A DNA stretch of 64,000 bases from Vibrio atlanticus (lineage in GTDB: Bacteria > Pseudomonadota > Gammaproteobacteria > Enterobacterales > Vibrionaceae): positions 1,178,001 through 1,242,000 of the forward strand of contig NZ_AP025461.1 of NCBI RefSeq assembly GCF_024347315.1. Reading direction: 5' to 3'. Positions within the stretch are counted from its first letter, which is position 1. Every line of letters begins with the position of its first letter. The translations under genes and the position numbers were made by a program. This document shows, one piece after another, positions 17,742 to 28,330 of the stretch. Below the pieces are notes generated by a model. It saw only the letters and a program-made list of their open reading frames with translations, was not told the origin of the DNA and did not search any database.

Positions 17742-19550
17742 TTAATTCACGGCCAATTCTTCAATAACAATAGGTTTATCCGTTAATTCAATGCGACATT
17801 CAGCGGTGATGGTATCTGGATACGAATCACGGATAGCAACAAACTCGGGTAAGTGGCTCAGTAGTAACTGAGTAAGCTCAGGGTCGAACTGACAGCCGCA
17901 TTCTCTCTCGAACAAATCGATAACCATCTCTAATGGCCACGGCTCTTTGTAACAACGGGCACTGAGTAGTGCATCAAACACATCCGCGACGGCCGTAATA
18001 CGGGCAAACAAGTGAATTTCGTCACCCACTTTGCCATTAGGATATCCAGCCCCATCCCAACGTTCATGATGCTCGTTGGCAATGATAGCAGCCAGATTGG
18101 TAATATCACCGGCTCCACTCTTCAGTAAGTTATAGCCTGCCGTTGTGTGAAGCTTCATCACTTCCCACTCTTGCTCGGTCAATTTACCTGGTTTATCCAA
18201 GATTGATTCTGGGACTGAAATCTTACCCACATCATGCATCGGACTGATGATCTCTATCATCTCGACCTCGCGATGGCTCAAGCCACGATACTTAGCAAGC
18301 AACGCAGACAACTTGGCGACACGTTTAACGTGATTACCGGTTTCGCCAGAGCGAGTTTCAATCGCCTCTCCGAGAACATGAATCATATCTTTTTGAATAT
18401 TCAGTGTTTGTTTCTGGAGTTTTAAGATTCGTTTGCTCTTTTTAGCCAGTTCTTTCTTTTGGCGTAGAGTGACAAATTGCATCAAAATAATCAGGCTCAA
18501 ACCTGCAATGACCATCGACAATCCCAATAGCAACTGAAAGTTTTTACGAATAAAGGATGAAGGCTCATTAATGAATACAGCCTCATCAGGTAGCGCACTC
18601 TCACGGATACCGAAATTTGTCATCGCTGGATAATTGAAAACAAAACGTTTGTTCTCACCTGGAGTTAAAGGTTCGTCGAAACCAAGAGGTAGGTACTTAT
18701 CGAGCGCCTTAACCGTCTCTTCACCCATGCTTTGAGAGTGATTCACATAGCCACCAAGTACATCTCCCGAAATATAGAACTGCCACAAAGCAAACACTGG
18801 AGCAGCACTTGCTTTAGACAAAGTATCCGAAACCTCTTGATAAGTATGATACACGCCTCGATTCAATTCGGTATTGTAATGACTGAGCAAAACCGCGTCA
18901 TCAGCAGAGATACCTTCCAAAAACTGACGGGTACGCACTAACGATAAATCGCGTATTTCAACCAATGTGATATTAGGGAACTCAGTCATCACGCGATTCA
19001 TCTCTTTGCGAATTAACTCAGAAGTGACACTGTAATCATTGATGAAATACAGTATTTTTAGGTTAGGTCTTAACTTCGAAATTAGATCAATATTGACGTC
19101 TATCTGATCGTTCTCATAAAGCACGGTTGCTCTATCAGACACCGAATACATGTCGGTACTGAAATCGTTAATACCGGCAGCAACGACAGGTGTGGAGCGA
19201 TCGATCAAACTAGGCAGAGATTCAAGGAAGTTAGCCGCGTTGTCGTCAGTCGCGATTACACCATCAAACTTATAATCTGCATATTTGGTACGTAAGTAGT
19301 TTGCGATAGAATCGTAGTACTCAGGGCTATGGACGCGCTTTGAATCCAAATACTCGATTGAGAGTTTAACTTCGGCTTGAGATTGGCTGAACGCACTGTC
19401 TATCCCTTTTTGGAAGTCAGCGGTCCACTGATAAGAAGGTTCGTATGAGTGTAAAACTAGGATGCGTTTGATATCCCAGTCATTAGCAAAACTGAGTGAA
19501 GAATAAGCGCTAACACACAATACAGCGATTGAGAACAATAGCTTGTACAT
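17742..19550 (-). CDS. HD-GYP c-di-GMP phosphodiesterase with periplasmic substrate-binding-like sensor
   Basis: 602 residues. A signal/anchor (1-23) is followed by a periplasmic ABC substrate-binding-like domain (about 28-310, opening ILVLHSYEPSYQWTADFQKG). A transmembrane helix (about 338-360) and a short coiled coil come next, then an HD-GYP domain (about 385-570). Catalytic HD (MHDVGKI), the GYP motif (HHERWDGAGYPNG) and ITAVADVFDAL are all intact, so hydrolysis of c-di-GMP to GMP is expected. The sensor probably reads a small periplasmic ligand. It is monocistronic. Confidence 0.88.
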   Translation of the reverse strand: MYKLLFSIAVLCVSAYSSLSFANDWDIKRILVLHSYEPSYQWTADFQKGIDSAFSQSQAEVKLSIEYLDSKRVHSPEYYDSIANYLRTKYADYKFDGVIATDDNAANFLESLPSLIDRSTPVVAAGINDFSTDMYSVSDRATVLYENDQIDVNIDLISKLRPNLKILYFINDYSVTSELIRKEMNRVMTEFPNITLVEIRDLSLVRTRQFLEGISADDAVLLSHYNTELNRGVYHTYQEVSDTLSKASAAPVFALWQFYISGDVLGGYVNHSQSMGEETVKALDKYLPLGFDEPLTPGENKRFVFNYPAMTNFGIRESALPDEAVFINEPSSFIRKNFQLLLGLSMVIAGLSLIILMQFVTLRQKKELAKKSKRILKLQKQTLNIQKDMIHVLGEAIETRSGETGNHVKRVAKLSALLAKYRGLSHREVEMIEIISPMHDVGKISVPESILDKPGKLTEQEWEVMKLHTTAGYNLLKSGAGDITNLAAIIANEHHERWDGAGYPNGKVGDEIHLFARITAVADVFDALLSARCYKEPWPLEMVIDLFERECGCQFDPELTQLLLSHLPEFVAIRDSYPDTITAECRIELTDKPIVIEELAVN

Positions 19551-19610
19551 ACAATACCCTTTAAATAAGACGGGGTATTTTACTTAGATTAACGCTTTCT
19601 CAAAGAACCT

Positions 19611-20105
19611 TTAGTTCTCGACCCACACTTTATCGCGAGAAGCATGATCTTGTGCCCAAAAATCAAGGATCTGCTTAGCAAAAGCGTTGATACTTTGACC
19701 ACTTCCAACCACAACGTCTGAGATTAGCAGAGAATCCTCCGCTTCTGTAACGATAGCGCTCGCTGCTACATCACCATTTTGAGTCCCTATGTATAAGACA
19801 TGTTCGTCAGATAACATAATCTGACTCAAAAACTCTAACATGTACGCCCTTTCGGTTTCATCTTGGTAAGCGCTGGCTTGGTTAAGTGAAAAAAGTACGG
19901 TCAGTTTATGGAAGTCGACTTTATGCAGTTCATCAATTTGGGAAGGTGTTTGATCTTGGGTGAGGAGTTGGTATGTCTTGGACGGGAGTTTGCTTTGATA
20001 AAGTTCTCGGCCTAGCAGGCTCTCTTTTGCGGGGTAGGCAATATCGAGTTGACTAAACAGCCATTGGTTTTTCTTCTGTACAATTTCAGGTATTTCGTTA
20101 TTCAT
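19611..20105 (-). CDS. Hypothetical protein
   Basis: 164 residues from the ATG at 20105 (MNNEIPEIVQ); a longer frame adds ten residues without a ribosome site. It is soluble and acidic. The second half alternates strand and helix (VLYIGTQNGDVAASAIVTEA, later GQSINAFAKQILDFW) in a way that recalls a GNAT acetyltransferase, but no acetyl-CoA loop is evident. No function is assigned. It lies 60 bases upstream, on the same strand, of the HD-GYP gene and could be co-transcribed with it. Confidence 0.55.
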   Translation of the reverse strand: MNNEIPEIVQKKNQWLFSQLDIAYPAKESLLGRELYQSKLPSKTYQLLTQDQTPSQIDELHKVDFHKLTVLFSLNQASAYQDETERAYMLEFLSQIMLSDEHVLYIGTQNGDVAASAIVTEAEDSLLISDVVVGSGQSINAFAKQILDFWAQDHASRDKVWVEN

Positions 20106-20353
20106 TCTTTTAGTACCTACGGTTAGTATCCCCAAATGTCACAGCTATTTGGAAGACATATATTCGACTGAGGTGCCGAGCTACAAGCACAGAGCATACA
20201 GAGCATGACCAAGGCCAACAAGTACTTTAAATGCTTCATATTTTCCATTATCCAACAACATCCTTTAAGAACTTAACGAAAAGCTCTACACTCGTATTCA
20301 AGCTTTCAATATCCTTATAGTAAACAGAACTCTATAAATAAAAAGGACTTCTT

Positions 20354-20830
20354 ATGAAAAAAGCCTTAATAGCAGCGGGTATCATCACAATGTTGGCTGG
20401 CTGTTCGGACAACGAGGTTGGCGACGTCTCTCTTGGATTCTTCACAATGAAGGATATCAAAATGTCTTCTTTAGATGATGATAAAATCGCAGGTGTGACT
20501 TGTCATATCGCATCAATCGAAGCAAACCTTAGCCTTTCTGATCCAAGCGATAGCTCTATCTCTTGTCGTCAAACCGGTGAAATCACATCAGAAATGATCG
20601 CTAAAATTGACAAGAGTAAATCTGGTGAAGTGGTATTCAAGCAATCGAAAAGTATCTTCTTCAAAACGATGAAAGTTCGTCGTATCTACGATGCTGAGAA
20701 CCAATCGCTGCTTTACTTGTCTTACACAACCAAAGAAACAGAAGGCAGCTTTAAGCATAGCCTTTCAACCGTTCCGCTTTGGGGGACAGAAGCTTACGTT
20801 GAACCAGCAACACTCGTTCCTGCCGAATAG
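20354..20830 (+). CDS. creA: CreA family lipoprotein
   Basis: 158 residues, the length of E. coli CreA (157). The signal peptide ends in the lipobox LAGC (Cys16). The body follows CreA closely: GDVSLGFFTMKDI, VTCHIASIEA, DPSDSSISCRQTG, FKQSKSIFFKTMKVRRIYD and the ending HSLSTVPLWG. The function of CreA is not established. It sits at the start of its own transcript with an AAGGACTTCTT ribosome site; a GTACAGGTGA hairpin follows. Confidence 0.88.
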   Translation: MKKALIAAGIITMLAGCSDNEVGDVSLGFFTMKDIKMSSLDDDKIAGVTCHIASIEANLSLSDPSDSSISCRQTGEITSEMIAKIDKSKSGEVVFKQSKSIFFKTMKVRRIYDAENQSLLYLSYTTKETEGSFKHSLSTVPLWGTEAYVEPATLVPAE

Positions 20831-20867
20831 TCTCACGCAAATGACCTAAAGCGAAAAGTAAACCGAG

Positions 20868-20894
20868 TCACCTGTACAGACATCGTACAGGTGA
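20868..20894 (+). terminator. Hairpin after creA
   Basis: Ten-base stem TCACCTGTAC/GTACAGGTGA with a 7-base loop. The T-run is poor, so termination may be weak. Confidence 0.5.
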
Positions 20895-20973
20895 TTCAAA
20901 ATGTAATAAAAATGAAAGAATCAGAAACAAAATGTGATATCATGCGGCAAAATTTTTTCACTGTATTTTTCAT

Positions 20974-22278
20974 ATGAAGTTTCCTGGACAGCGTAAATCT
21001 AAGCACTATTTTCCAACTCACGCACGTGATCCGTTGGTCAACCAAATGCAACAAACGCCTAAGCTTCACCGCGCAACGATTGTCGGTGTAGGTCAAACAA
21101 TTGTTGATATCGAAGCCCGTGTTGATAACGCGTTCCTTGAAAAATACGAGCTGAGTAAAGGTCACTCACTGGTATTAGAAGAAAGTAAAGCAGATGCTCT
21201 GTATGAAGAGCTAGTTGAGCGCGGTTTGATTACGCATCAATACCCTGGTGATACTATTGGCAACACACTGCACAACTATTCTGTACTTGCAGACAGTAAA
21301 TCTGTATTGCTTGGCGTTATGTCTAAGAAGATTGAAGTTGGTTCATTTGGTTATCGTTACCTTTGCCGCACTTCTTCTCGTATGAATCTAAACCACCTTC
21401 AAACGGTTGATGGACCAATTGGCCGTTGCTATACCCTGATTTCTGAAGATGGTGAGCGTACGTTTGCAATCAACGAAGGCCACATGAACCAACTGCTCCC
21501 TGAAAGCATTCCTGAGAAAGTTTTCGAGAAAGCATCAGCATTGGTTGTATCGTCATACCTAATGCGTGGTAAACCTGAAGATCCGATGCCAAAAGCGGTA
21601 CAAAAAGCGATCGAATACGCGAAAGCGCACAATGTACCTGTAGTACTAACACTTGGTACTAAGTACGTGATCGAAGGTAATGCGGAATGGTGGCAAGAAT
21701 ATCTGAAAGAAAACGTAACCATCGTCGCGATGAACGAAGACGAAGGTGAAGCGTTAACGGGTGAAAAAGATCCGCTTCTAGCTGCTAACAAAGCACTTGA
21801 GTGGGTTGACCTCGTTCTCTGTACTGCAGGCCCTATCGGTTTATACATGGCTGGCTACACTGACGAGCCTGCGAAACGCGAAACCACTCTGCCATTATTA
21901 CCGGGTAACATTCCTGAGTTCAATAAATTCGAGTTCAGCCGTGCTATGCGTAAGCAAGACTGTCAAGATCCGGTAAAAGTCTACTCTCACATTGGCCCTT
22001 ATCTTGGTGGCCCGCGCGAAATTAAAAACACCAATGGTGCTGGTGATGGTGCACTTTCTGCACTTTTACACGACATGGCAGCAAACAGCTACCACCACGT
22101 GAATGTACCAAACTCAGAAAAGCACGAGCACTCGTGTCTAACGTATTCTTCTCTGTCTCAAATTTGTAAGTACTCAAACCGTGTAAGCTATGAAGTGTTG
22201 ACTCAGCACTCTCCTCGCCTTTCTCGTGCACTACCTGAACGCGAAGATAGCTTAGAAGAAACATACTGGGATCGTTAA
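20974..22278 (+). CDS. gsk: Inosine/guanosine kinase
   Basis: 434 residues, identical in length to E. coli Gsk, and starting MKFPGQRKSKHYFP as that protein does. It is a PfkB-type ribokinase fold that phosphorylates inosine and guanosine to IMP and GMP for purine salvage. Visible family signatures are GGTIGN-like DTIGNTLHNYS, the DLVLCTAGPIGLY strand, and the anion-hole/base motif NTNGAGDGALSAL with the catalytic Asp. It is monocistronic, with a terminator before fhs. Confidence 0.95.
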   Translation: MKFPGQRKSKHYFPTHARDPLVNQMQQTPKLHRATIVGVGQTIVDIEARVDNAFLEKYELSKGHSLVLEESKADALYEELVERGLITHQYPGDTIGNTLHNYSVLADSKSVLLGVMSKKIEVGSFGYRYLCRTSSRMNLNHLQTVDGPIGRCYTLISEDGERTFAINEGHMNQLLPESIPEKVFEKASALVVSSYLMRGKPEDPMPKAVQKAIEYAKAHNVPVVLTLGTKYVIEGNAEWWQEYLKENVTIVAMNEDEGEALTGEKDPLLAANKALEWVDLVLCTAGPIGLYMAGYTDEPAKRETTLPLLPGNIPEFNKFEFSRAMRKQDCQDPVKVYSHIGPYLGGPREIKNTNGAGDGALSALLHDMAANSYHHVNVPNSEKHEHSCLTYSSLSQICKYSNRVSYEVLTQHSPRLSRALPEREDSLEETYWDR

Positions 22279-22340
22279 GCGACTCTATTAGGTAGTTAAC
22301 TCTTAGAGGTTAACGCCAAGTTGGATTACCCATTCCTTGA

Positions 22341-22365
22341 AGGGCTGCTATATGCAGCCCTTTTT
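22341..22365 (+). terminator. Terminator of gsk
   Basis: Stem AGGGCTGC/GCAGCCCT with loop TATAT and a TTTT tail. Confidence 0.85.
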
Positions 22366-22524
22366 GTATTCAACACCAATATAACGGCAGCTGAAGGTAA
22401 TCAGATCGAATATTTTTCTCGTTTAAGATTTGATCTCGCGCAATGACTCTTTAGATCTGTTATCTTCCAGCACATAATTGATGTGGTTTGCCTTTACTTG
22501 GCAAATTTATACAGTACTATCGCC

Positions 22525-22540
22525 ACGCAAACGTTTACGT
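22525..22540. promoter_or_regulatory. PurR box upstream of fhs
   Basis: ACGCAAACGTTTACGT matches the PurR consensus ACGCAAACGTTTGCGT at 15 of 16 positions. It lies 33 bases before the fhs start codon, where a repressor would block transcription when hypoxanthine or guanine is plentiful. Confidence 0.8.
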
Positions 22541-22572
22541 ACCACCTTTCGGTTCTGATATAAGGATCAAAT

Positions 22573-24321
22573 ATGCTGTCTGATATTGATATTTGTCGCT
22601 CTACTCCCCTTAAAAACATCAGTGAAGTTGCCAAGCAAGCTGGCCTGCACCACAACGAACATCAGCCATTAGGGCAATACAAATCTAAAGTGTCTCTCAC
22701 ATCACTTGAACGCCTCGCTAGCCAACAAGATGGTAAATTAGTCGTGGTTACGGCCATCACACCGACGCCTCTTGGTGAGGGCAAAACCGTCACCACTATC
22801 GGACTAGCACAAGGTCTAGCAAAGATTAACCAATCCGCTATGGCCTGCATTCGCCAACCTTCAATGGGCCCGGTATTTGGTGTAAAAGGTGGTGCAGCCG
22901 GCGGTGGCTATTCACAAGTTGCCCCAATGGAGCAATTGAACCTTCACCTGACTGGCGACATTCATGCCGTAACAGTCGCTCATAACCTCGCATCTGCCGC
23001 TATTGACGCTCGTTTGTATCATGAGCAACGTGAAGGGTTAGAAGCCTTTGAGGCTCGCTCAGGCTTAAAAGCTCTGGATATCGACCCACGCAGAATCGTG
23101 TGGCGACGTGTACTTGACCACAATGACCGCGCACTGCGTATGATCACGGTTGGCAAGAACGAAGCAGACAAAACAATTAATGGCTTTGAGCGCGAGGATG
23201 GCTTTGACATCTCAGCCGCTTCAGAGCTGATGGCTATTCTTGCTCTCACTGATGACCTCCAAGATTTAAGAAAGCGTATCGGACGAGTGGTACTCGCATA
23301 CAACAACCAAGGCTTGCCATTAACTGCAGATGACTTCAACGTAGCAGGTGCTATGACAGTCACAATGAAAGACTCCATAGAGCCAACATTGATGCAAACC
23401 CTTGAAGGGGTTCCTACCCTAATCCACGCGGGGCCATTCGCTAACATCGCACACGGTAACTCTTCTATTATTGCCGATAAGGTTGCGTTAAAGCTAAGTG
23501 ACTTTGTCGTGACGGAAGGTGGCTTCGGCTCAGATATGGGTTTTGAGAAAGCATGTAACATCAAAGTGAAAGCATCGAAAAAAAATCCAGATTGTGCTGT
23601 TATTGTCGCAACATTACGTGGTCTAAAAGCCAACTCAGGTTTATACGATTTGAGACCAGGAACTCCGCTACCAGATTCAATCTTTAATGATGACCAAGAC
23701 GCGCTTATTGCAGGGTTTGAGAACCTTAAATGGCACATCAACAGCGTTAAGCAATACCAAGTGCCTACCGTTGTTGCGATCAATCGATTTCCACAAGATT
23801 CAGCTCAAGAGCTCGATGCTTTGAAACAGATGATCACCGACTTCGACCCAAGCGTTAGTGTTGAAGTAAGCGAAGCATTTGGTCAGGGTGGCGAAGGGGC
23901 GACTAAATTGGCTCACGCCGTAGTAAAAGCTTGCCAAAAACAGAGTGAATTTAAGCCGTTGTATCACTCAAAGCAAAGCCTAGAAGAAAAACTGATGGCC
24001 GTCGCTGAAGTTGGCTATGGCGCAGCAAGTATCTCGCTATCTCCACTGGCTAAAAAACAACTGGCCGAATTCAAACTGCATGGCTATAACGACCTATCGG
24101 TTTGTTTAGCAAAAACACCACTATCGATCTCGACAGAAGCACACGTAAAAGGTGCACCATCTCAGTTTGACGTACCCGTTAGGGAGCTAAAACTGTGTGC
24201 TGGTGCTGGCTTTATTTACGCGCTGTGCGGCAATGTAATGACCATGCCAGGCCTACCGGATAAACCGGCTTTTATGTCGTTGGACATTGATAGCAAAGGA
24301 AACATCGTTGGCTTAAGTTAA
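22573..24321 (+). CDS. fhs: Formate--tetrahydrofolate ligase
   Basis: 582 residues, with the P-loop [15 protein letters not shown] (about 62-76) and the long family signature [20 protein letters not shown]. The enzyme makes 10-formyl-tetrahydrofolate from formate, ATP and THF in the cytosol, feeding purine synthesis and linking to the glycine cleavage genes at 30-37 kb. A PurR box in the promoter supports purine control. The protein is slightly longer than the 556-residue clostridial form, mainly at the N-terminus. Confidence 0.95.
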   Translation: MLSDIDICRSTPLKNISEVAKQAGLHHNEHQPLGQYKSKVSLTSLERLASQQDGKLVVVTAITPTPLGEGKTVTTIGLAQGLAKINQSAMACIRQPSMGPVFGVKGGAAGGGYSQVAPMEQLNLHLTGDIHAVTVAHNLASAAIDARLYHEQREGLEAFEARSGLKALDIDPRRIVWRRVLDHNDRALRMITVGKNEADKTINGFEREDGFDISAASELMAILALTDDLQDLRKRIGRVVLAYNNQGLPLTADDFNVAGAMTVTMKDSIEPTLMQTLEGVPTLIHAGPFANIAHGNSSIIADKVALKLSDFVVTEGGFGSDMGFEKACNIKVKASKKNPDCAVIVATLRGLKANSGLYDLRPGTPLPDSIFNDDQDALIAGFENLKWHINSVKQYQVPTVVAINRFPQDSAQELDALKQMITDFDPSVSVEVSEAFGQGGEGATKLAHAVVKACQKQSEFKPLYHSKQSLEEKLMAVAEVGYGAASISLSPLAKKQLAEFKLHGYNDLSVCLAKTPLSISTEAHVKGAPSQFDVPVRELKLCAGAGFIYALCGNVMTMPGLPDKPAFMSLDIDSKGNIVGLS

Positions 24322-24561
24322 TTACGACCAGACATAGGCTAAAAATCCGCTTTATCTAGAATAACCTGTCCGTACTATGCTCCCCATTATATTTGCGGAC
24401 AGGTCTCGTTTCTGATACCTAATTGCTCAATTAACACCCCAAGTGCAATAAATTTCATTAAAAACGAAATAATATGCACATCTGATTATAAGTTTTGGGT
24501 CAAGATCACATTAATAGGCCTACAAAATATATAGTATTGCGCTGATTTTTCGAGGACAGTG

Positions 24562-26466
24562 ATGAATACGAGTATAAAAAAACTGATCAGCCAATTTCTA
24601 TGTACCTTGTTTGTCCTAGGATTAGTCCCTGCTCTCTATATAAACTCTGAATTTGAACGGGTTGAAGCCCAGTATGCGCTAAACATCAAACAGTCTAATC
24701 AAAACCAAATCGAATACAGCTTCCATCAACTCGCTATTATTGTTGAGCAAATATCAAACGCGGTTCCCTCTATTGCCGCCTCACAGACCCTACTTCGTTC
24801 CATTTCCGAGCCTTCAGTTACTAACAAACAAGCACTGCAGGATCTGTGGGTTGTATTGGCACACGGGCAACAATACTACTCTCAACTGCGTTTCCTAGAT
24901 CTAGACGCTAATGAAGTATTCCGCGTCAACTATAAAGATGGCCACGCAAGTGTCACTCCAGACCACGAGTTACAAAACAAATCCTCTCGCGATTACTACA
25001 AAAAGCTACAAGAATTAGAGATTGGAGAAGTTAAAGCTACAGGCATTGATCTAGAAGTTGAAAATGGAGAGTTAGTTCGCCCCTTTTCGCCGACACTTCG
25101 CATTATGACGCCTGTCACTGTAGGGGAGCACATTATTGGCTATTTCATTGCTAACCTAAATATGCGCGAGATCTATGATCGCTTACATTACCAGATAGGT
25201 ACATCAGCGACAGTTCCGGTCATCCTTAATAATACTGGTCATGTCATCATGGGTCCCGACCCTGAGGATTCATTTGGGCATGTGATTGAATCACGTTCAG
25301 ACAAGACGTATGCAAAACTAGCCCCAGGCCTGTGGCAGAATATTCAAAGCGGCACCTCATCCAGCTATTTTGATGGTAAAAACTGGTATTTTCACTCTGA
25401 CATCAGCCCTAAGATTAAGCAGTTTGAAGGACCAATTTATATGGTTCTTCATATTGAAGAACATCAATTTAACACTCAGTTTCAACAAGAAAATCACGCC
25501 ATAGTCGTTCAGATAATCATACTCTCGATATTGATTTCAATGATATCTGCAGGTTTCGTACTGTGGAACAGAAATCATAAAAAGAACAGTATCGAAAGCC
25601 AACTCGCCAAAGCGGCAATGAACGGTATGTCTGCCCTATTAATCACAGACAAAAATAACCGAATCATAAAAGTAAACCAAGAGTTCACCCGTGTCAGTGG
25701 CTACGAGTTAGAAGATGTAAAAGGTAAACAGCCTTCATTGTTTAACGCTGGCCGATATAATGAAGAGTTCTACACTAAAATGTGGAGCGTCATTAAAGAG
25801 ACAGGGATGTGGGAAGGCGAAGTGGTGAACCGACGAAAGGATGGCACCTTCATCACGGAAATTCTTCGAATACAAACCATCAAAGACTCAAAAGATGTGA
25901 TTCAATTTTATGTTGCATCATTTGTTGATATCAGCAAACGCAAAGAGCTCGAGAATAAATTGAGAAACCTTAGCGAAAAAGATGCACTATCTGGCTGTTG
26001 GAATAGACGAAAGTTCGACCTGGAGCTTCGTGACGAGTGTTCTCGCGTTAGTCGTTACCCTACTCGCGAGCAATCTTGCTTAGCCATATTGGATATTGAC
26101 CATTTCAAACGCATTAACGATAGATTTGGACATGATTATGGCGATAAAGCCATACAAACCGTAGCACAGGTACTGCAACGTGAATGCCGAGATACCGATT
26201 TCGTGGCTCGTATTGGGGGAGAAGAGTTTGGGGTTATCTTGCCTCACACGACACCACAAGAAGCCGACTATGTGCTTAATAGGCTGAGAATCGCGATCAG
26301 TATCGAGTTCGACAACGTCGTTACAATAAGTGGCGGAATAACCAACCTAACAGGTGAACCTGCACTCAATTATAAGTGCGCCGATTTAGCTCTTTACGAA
26401 GCAAAAGCAGTAGGTAGAAACAGTGTATGTTTGTTCCTTGATAGCGAAATGAGCGAAATTGCATAG
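24562..26466 (+). CDS. Membrane PAS-GGDEF diguanylate cyclase
   Basis: 634 residues from the ATG at 24562, with GAGGA upstream; a GTG just before it is less likely. Helices at about 8-28 and 315-335 enclose a large periplasmic sensor of double-Cache appearance. A PAS domain (about 345-465) with its C-terminal PAC motif follows, and then a GGDEF domain. The active site reads GGEEF and the inhibitory I-site RDTD sits five residues before it, so product inhibition by c-di-GMP is expected. It makes c-di-GMP from two GTP in response to an unknown periplasmic ligand. It is a single gene. Confidence 0.9.
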   Translation: MNTSIKKLISQFLCTLFVLGLVPALYINSEFERVEAQYALNIKQSNQNQIEYSFHQLAIIVEQISNAVPSIAASQTLLRSISEPSVTNKQALQDLWVVLAHGQQYYSQLRFLDLDANEVFRVNYKDGHASVTPDHELQNKSSRDYYKKLQELEIGEVKATGIDLEVENGELVRPFSPTLRIMTPVTVGEHIIGYFIANLNMREIYDRLHYQIGTSATVPVILNNTGHVIMGPDPEDSFGHVIESRSDKTYAKLAPGLWQNIQSGTSSSYFDGKNWYFHSDISPKIKQFEGPIYMVLHIEEHQFNTQFQQENHAIVVQIIILSILISMISAGFVLWNRNHKKNSIESQLAKAAMNGMSALLITDKNNRIIKVNQEFTRVSGYELEDVKGKQPSLFNAGRYNEEFYTKMWSVIKETGMWEGEVVNRRKDGTFITEILRIQTIKDSKDVIQFYVASFVDISKRKELENKLRNLSEKDALSGCWNRRKFDLELRDECSRVSRYPTREQSCLAILDIDHFKRINDRFGHDYGDKAIQTVAQVLQRECRDTDFVARIGGEEFGVILPHTTPQEADYVLNRLRIAISIEFDNVVTISGGITNLTGEPALNYKCADLALYEAKAVGRNSVCLFLDSEMSEIA

Positions 26467-26534
26467 TGGGAGCCTGCATCGCACCACCGCCCCGCTAACT
26501 TATTCATTTCACTCTAGAGTCGTTCACTCAACAA

Positions 26535-27140
26535 TCAACTTGGTGCGGGGTAGAACTCCAGCGTATTCCCTTCGACTACCAGAATGCAATCCATATTCGC
26601 AGCATGGGCTGCCTGCTTACCAAGGTGAGTATCTTCAAACACAACACACTGCTTTGGCTGTAAACCCATACCAAAACAAGCAGCTAAGAAAGTATCAGGG
26701 TTTGGTTTATGATTCTTCACATCTGTCGCTGTCACTAAGATATCCAACTTACTCAAGATATCCGTTTTATCTAACAGTTGTTCTGCGCTCTTGCGTTGAC
26801 TGCCCGTTCCAACCGCAATCTTCTTGTCACCGAGATGGTCTATCAAAAGAGAATACGTACAAGGGATAATATCTCCTTTGTCTTCAATAGCTGCAAACGA
26901 AGCCATTTTAAACGTAGAAACCGCTTGTGGGTCGAGCGATAAACCGTACTTACTATTTACCTCACCAGCGATCTTATAACTCGGCATTCCACCTAAGCTA
27001 TGCAGCCAAGACGCTTCGAAATAAAAGCCGAACTCTTCCGCCGTTTGTTGCCATGCTTTCACATGTGCTGGCATTGTATCGATCAACGTACCGTCCATAT
27101 CAAAGATTAATCCTTCATACGCCGTTAAATCAATTTTCAT
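26535..27140 (-). CDS. HAD phosphatase, beta-phosphoglucomutase/YqaB-like
   Basis: 201 residues from the ATG at 27140 ([10 protein letters not shown]). Motif I is [14 protein letters not shown], motif II GTGSQR, the Lys/Asp of motif III are in [10 protein letters not shown] and motif IV is [10 protein letters not shown]. coli YqaB, a fructose-1-phosphatase of 188 residues, has the same motif set. The natural substrate is a guess. It is divergent from arfB with an 87-base gap holding both promoters. Confidence 0.85.
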   Translation of the reverse strand: MKIDLTAYEGLIFDMDGTLIDTMPAHVKAWQQTAEEFGFYFEASWLHSLGGMPSYKIAGEVNSKYGLSLDPQAVSTFKMASFAAIEDKGDIIPCTYSLLIDHLGDKKIAVGTGSQRKSAEQLLDKTDILSKLDILVTATDVKNHKPNPDTFLAACFGMGLQPKQCVVFEDTHLGKQAAHAANMDCILVVEGNTLEFYPAPS

Positions 27141-27227
27141 CACTACTACCACTCTTTAAGAAAGTTACTGATACCATACCCAATATTCAGTATCATGACC
27201 CCATATTACTGTTCAAAATGGATGTTT

Positions 27228-27638
27228 ATGTTACAAATATCTAACTCTGTTTCAATTCAAGACTGGGAACTCCAGCTAACCGCGATCAGAGCTCAAGGAG
27301 CCGGAGGTCAAAACGTCAATAAAGTATCGAGTGCGATACATTTACGTTTTGACATAAAGCACTCAACCCTACCCGATTTCTATAAAGAAAAACTCCTGGC
27401 ACATAAAGATGGTCGTATCACTAAAGATGGTGTGATTATCATTAAAGCTCAACAGTACAGAACTCAGGAGCAAAACCGAGACGATGCTTTGGTACGTTTG
27501 AAAGAGCTGATCTTAGAAGCAACAAAAGTTCAAAAAGTGAGACGAGCAACCAAGCCAACACGCGGCTCTCAAAAAAGACGTTTAGAAAGTAAAAAGCAAA
27601 GAAGCACCACCAAACAACTTCGCGGAAGAGTAGACTAA
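27228..27638 (+). CDS. arfB: Alternative ribosome-rescue factor B
   Basis: 136 residues from the ATG at 27228, chosen because [10 protein letters not shown] lines up with E. coli ArfB (MIVISRHVAI); nearby upstream in-frame ATGs exist. The GGQ motif (residues 26-28, in [12 protein letters not shown]) hydrolyses peptidyl-tRNA. The Lys/Arg-rich tail (KKRRLE-type, [14 protein letters not shown]) enters the empty mRNA channel of stalled ribosomes. Loss of the codon-recognition domains of ordinary release factors is typical of the family. Confidence 0.93.
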   Translation: MLQISNSVSIQDWELQLTAIRAQGAGGQNVNKVSSAIHLRFDIKHSTLPDFYKEKLLAHKDGRITKDGVIIIKAQQYRTQEQNRDDALVRLKELILEATKVQKVRRATKPTRGSQKRRLESKKQRSTTKQLRGRVD

Positions 27639-27684
27639 TTGTTTCATGTCCGTAGTGAGCACCTCACCATGAAACAATCATTTT
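27639..27684 (+). terminator. Terminator after arfB
   Basis: Outer stem TTGTTTCATG/CATGAAACAA and inner stem GTGAG/CTCAC, followed by TCATTTT. It begins immediately after the stop codon. Confidence 0.65.
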
Positions 27685-27814
27685 AGCTCTAACTAGCTGG
27701 ACAAAAGACGATACCTGACATTATTTATTCGTAGACAATTTATTCGAAGACTGGTTCTTTGAGGCTACATATTCGCAATACTATTGATTAGAAAGTGTCT
27801 ATTAGAACAAAACT

Positions 27815-28132
27815 CTACTTCTGTTTTTTGACCGACAAAATCAGTTTAATCAACAGCATTCGCTCTTCACTGGTTAACAAACGACTAGCAGCAGCTACAT
27901 CTTCCGCTGCTGCTTCAGACGCTCCTACAACGTCGAGTACGACATCCAAGTCCGTAACTTTCAAGGTTCTCGTGATCGAACGATACTGAGACATTTTGAT
28001 ATCAGCCTCTCCCCGCTCAATTCGTTGATAGGTTTTCAAGCTCATCCCTGCGCTAGCCGCTAATTTTTCTTGAGACCAATTGCCTAGCTTCCTACGCTCA
28101 ATCAGCGCAATGACTATAGGTTCTTGTGACAT
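27815..28132 (-). CDS. XRE-type HTH regulator
   Basis: 105 residues. The HTH is at the N-terminus (LGNWSQEKLAASAGMSLKTY then QRIERGEADI). The C-terminal half is an Ala/Glu-rich helix. The start ATG at 28132 has GGAGG five bases upstream. It resembles stand-alone phage-like or toxin-antitoxin regulators, but no toxin gene adjoins. The target is unknown. A divergent hypothetical gene follows after a 198-base gap. Confidence 0.75.
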   Translation of the reverse strand: MSQEPIVIALIERRKLGNWSQEKLAASAGMSLKTYQRIERGEADIKMSQYRSITRTLKVTDLDVVLDVVGASEAAAEDVAAASRLLTSEERMLLIKLILSVKKQK

Positions 28133-28330
28133 AAGCACCTCCAGAATAGACAGTTATGACCTAATTTCAGCAAGAAGCAGACCATATTGACTTAGAACAG
28201 TTTACATAAGTGATTAAAGGCATATTATTCGGCCGATAAAAACGTTACGTTTCATGGACTTTCACACTTACAACGGCGTCAACTCGCGGGTAGATAAGTT
28301 TGAATTATCAGAGCTAGGAAATAAGAAAAA

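Noticed and set aside
26459..26869. 136-residue plus-strand frame after the GGDEF gene
   Set aside because: It lies antisense to the HAD phosphatase gene, which has all its motifs.
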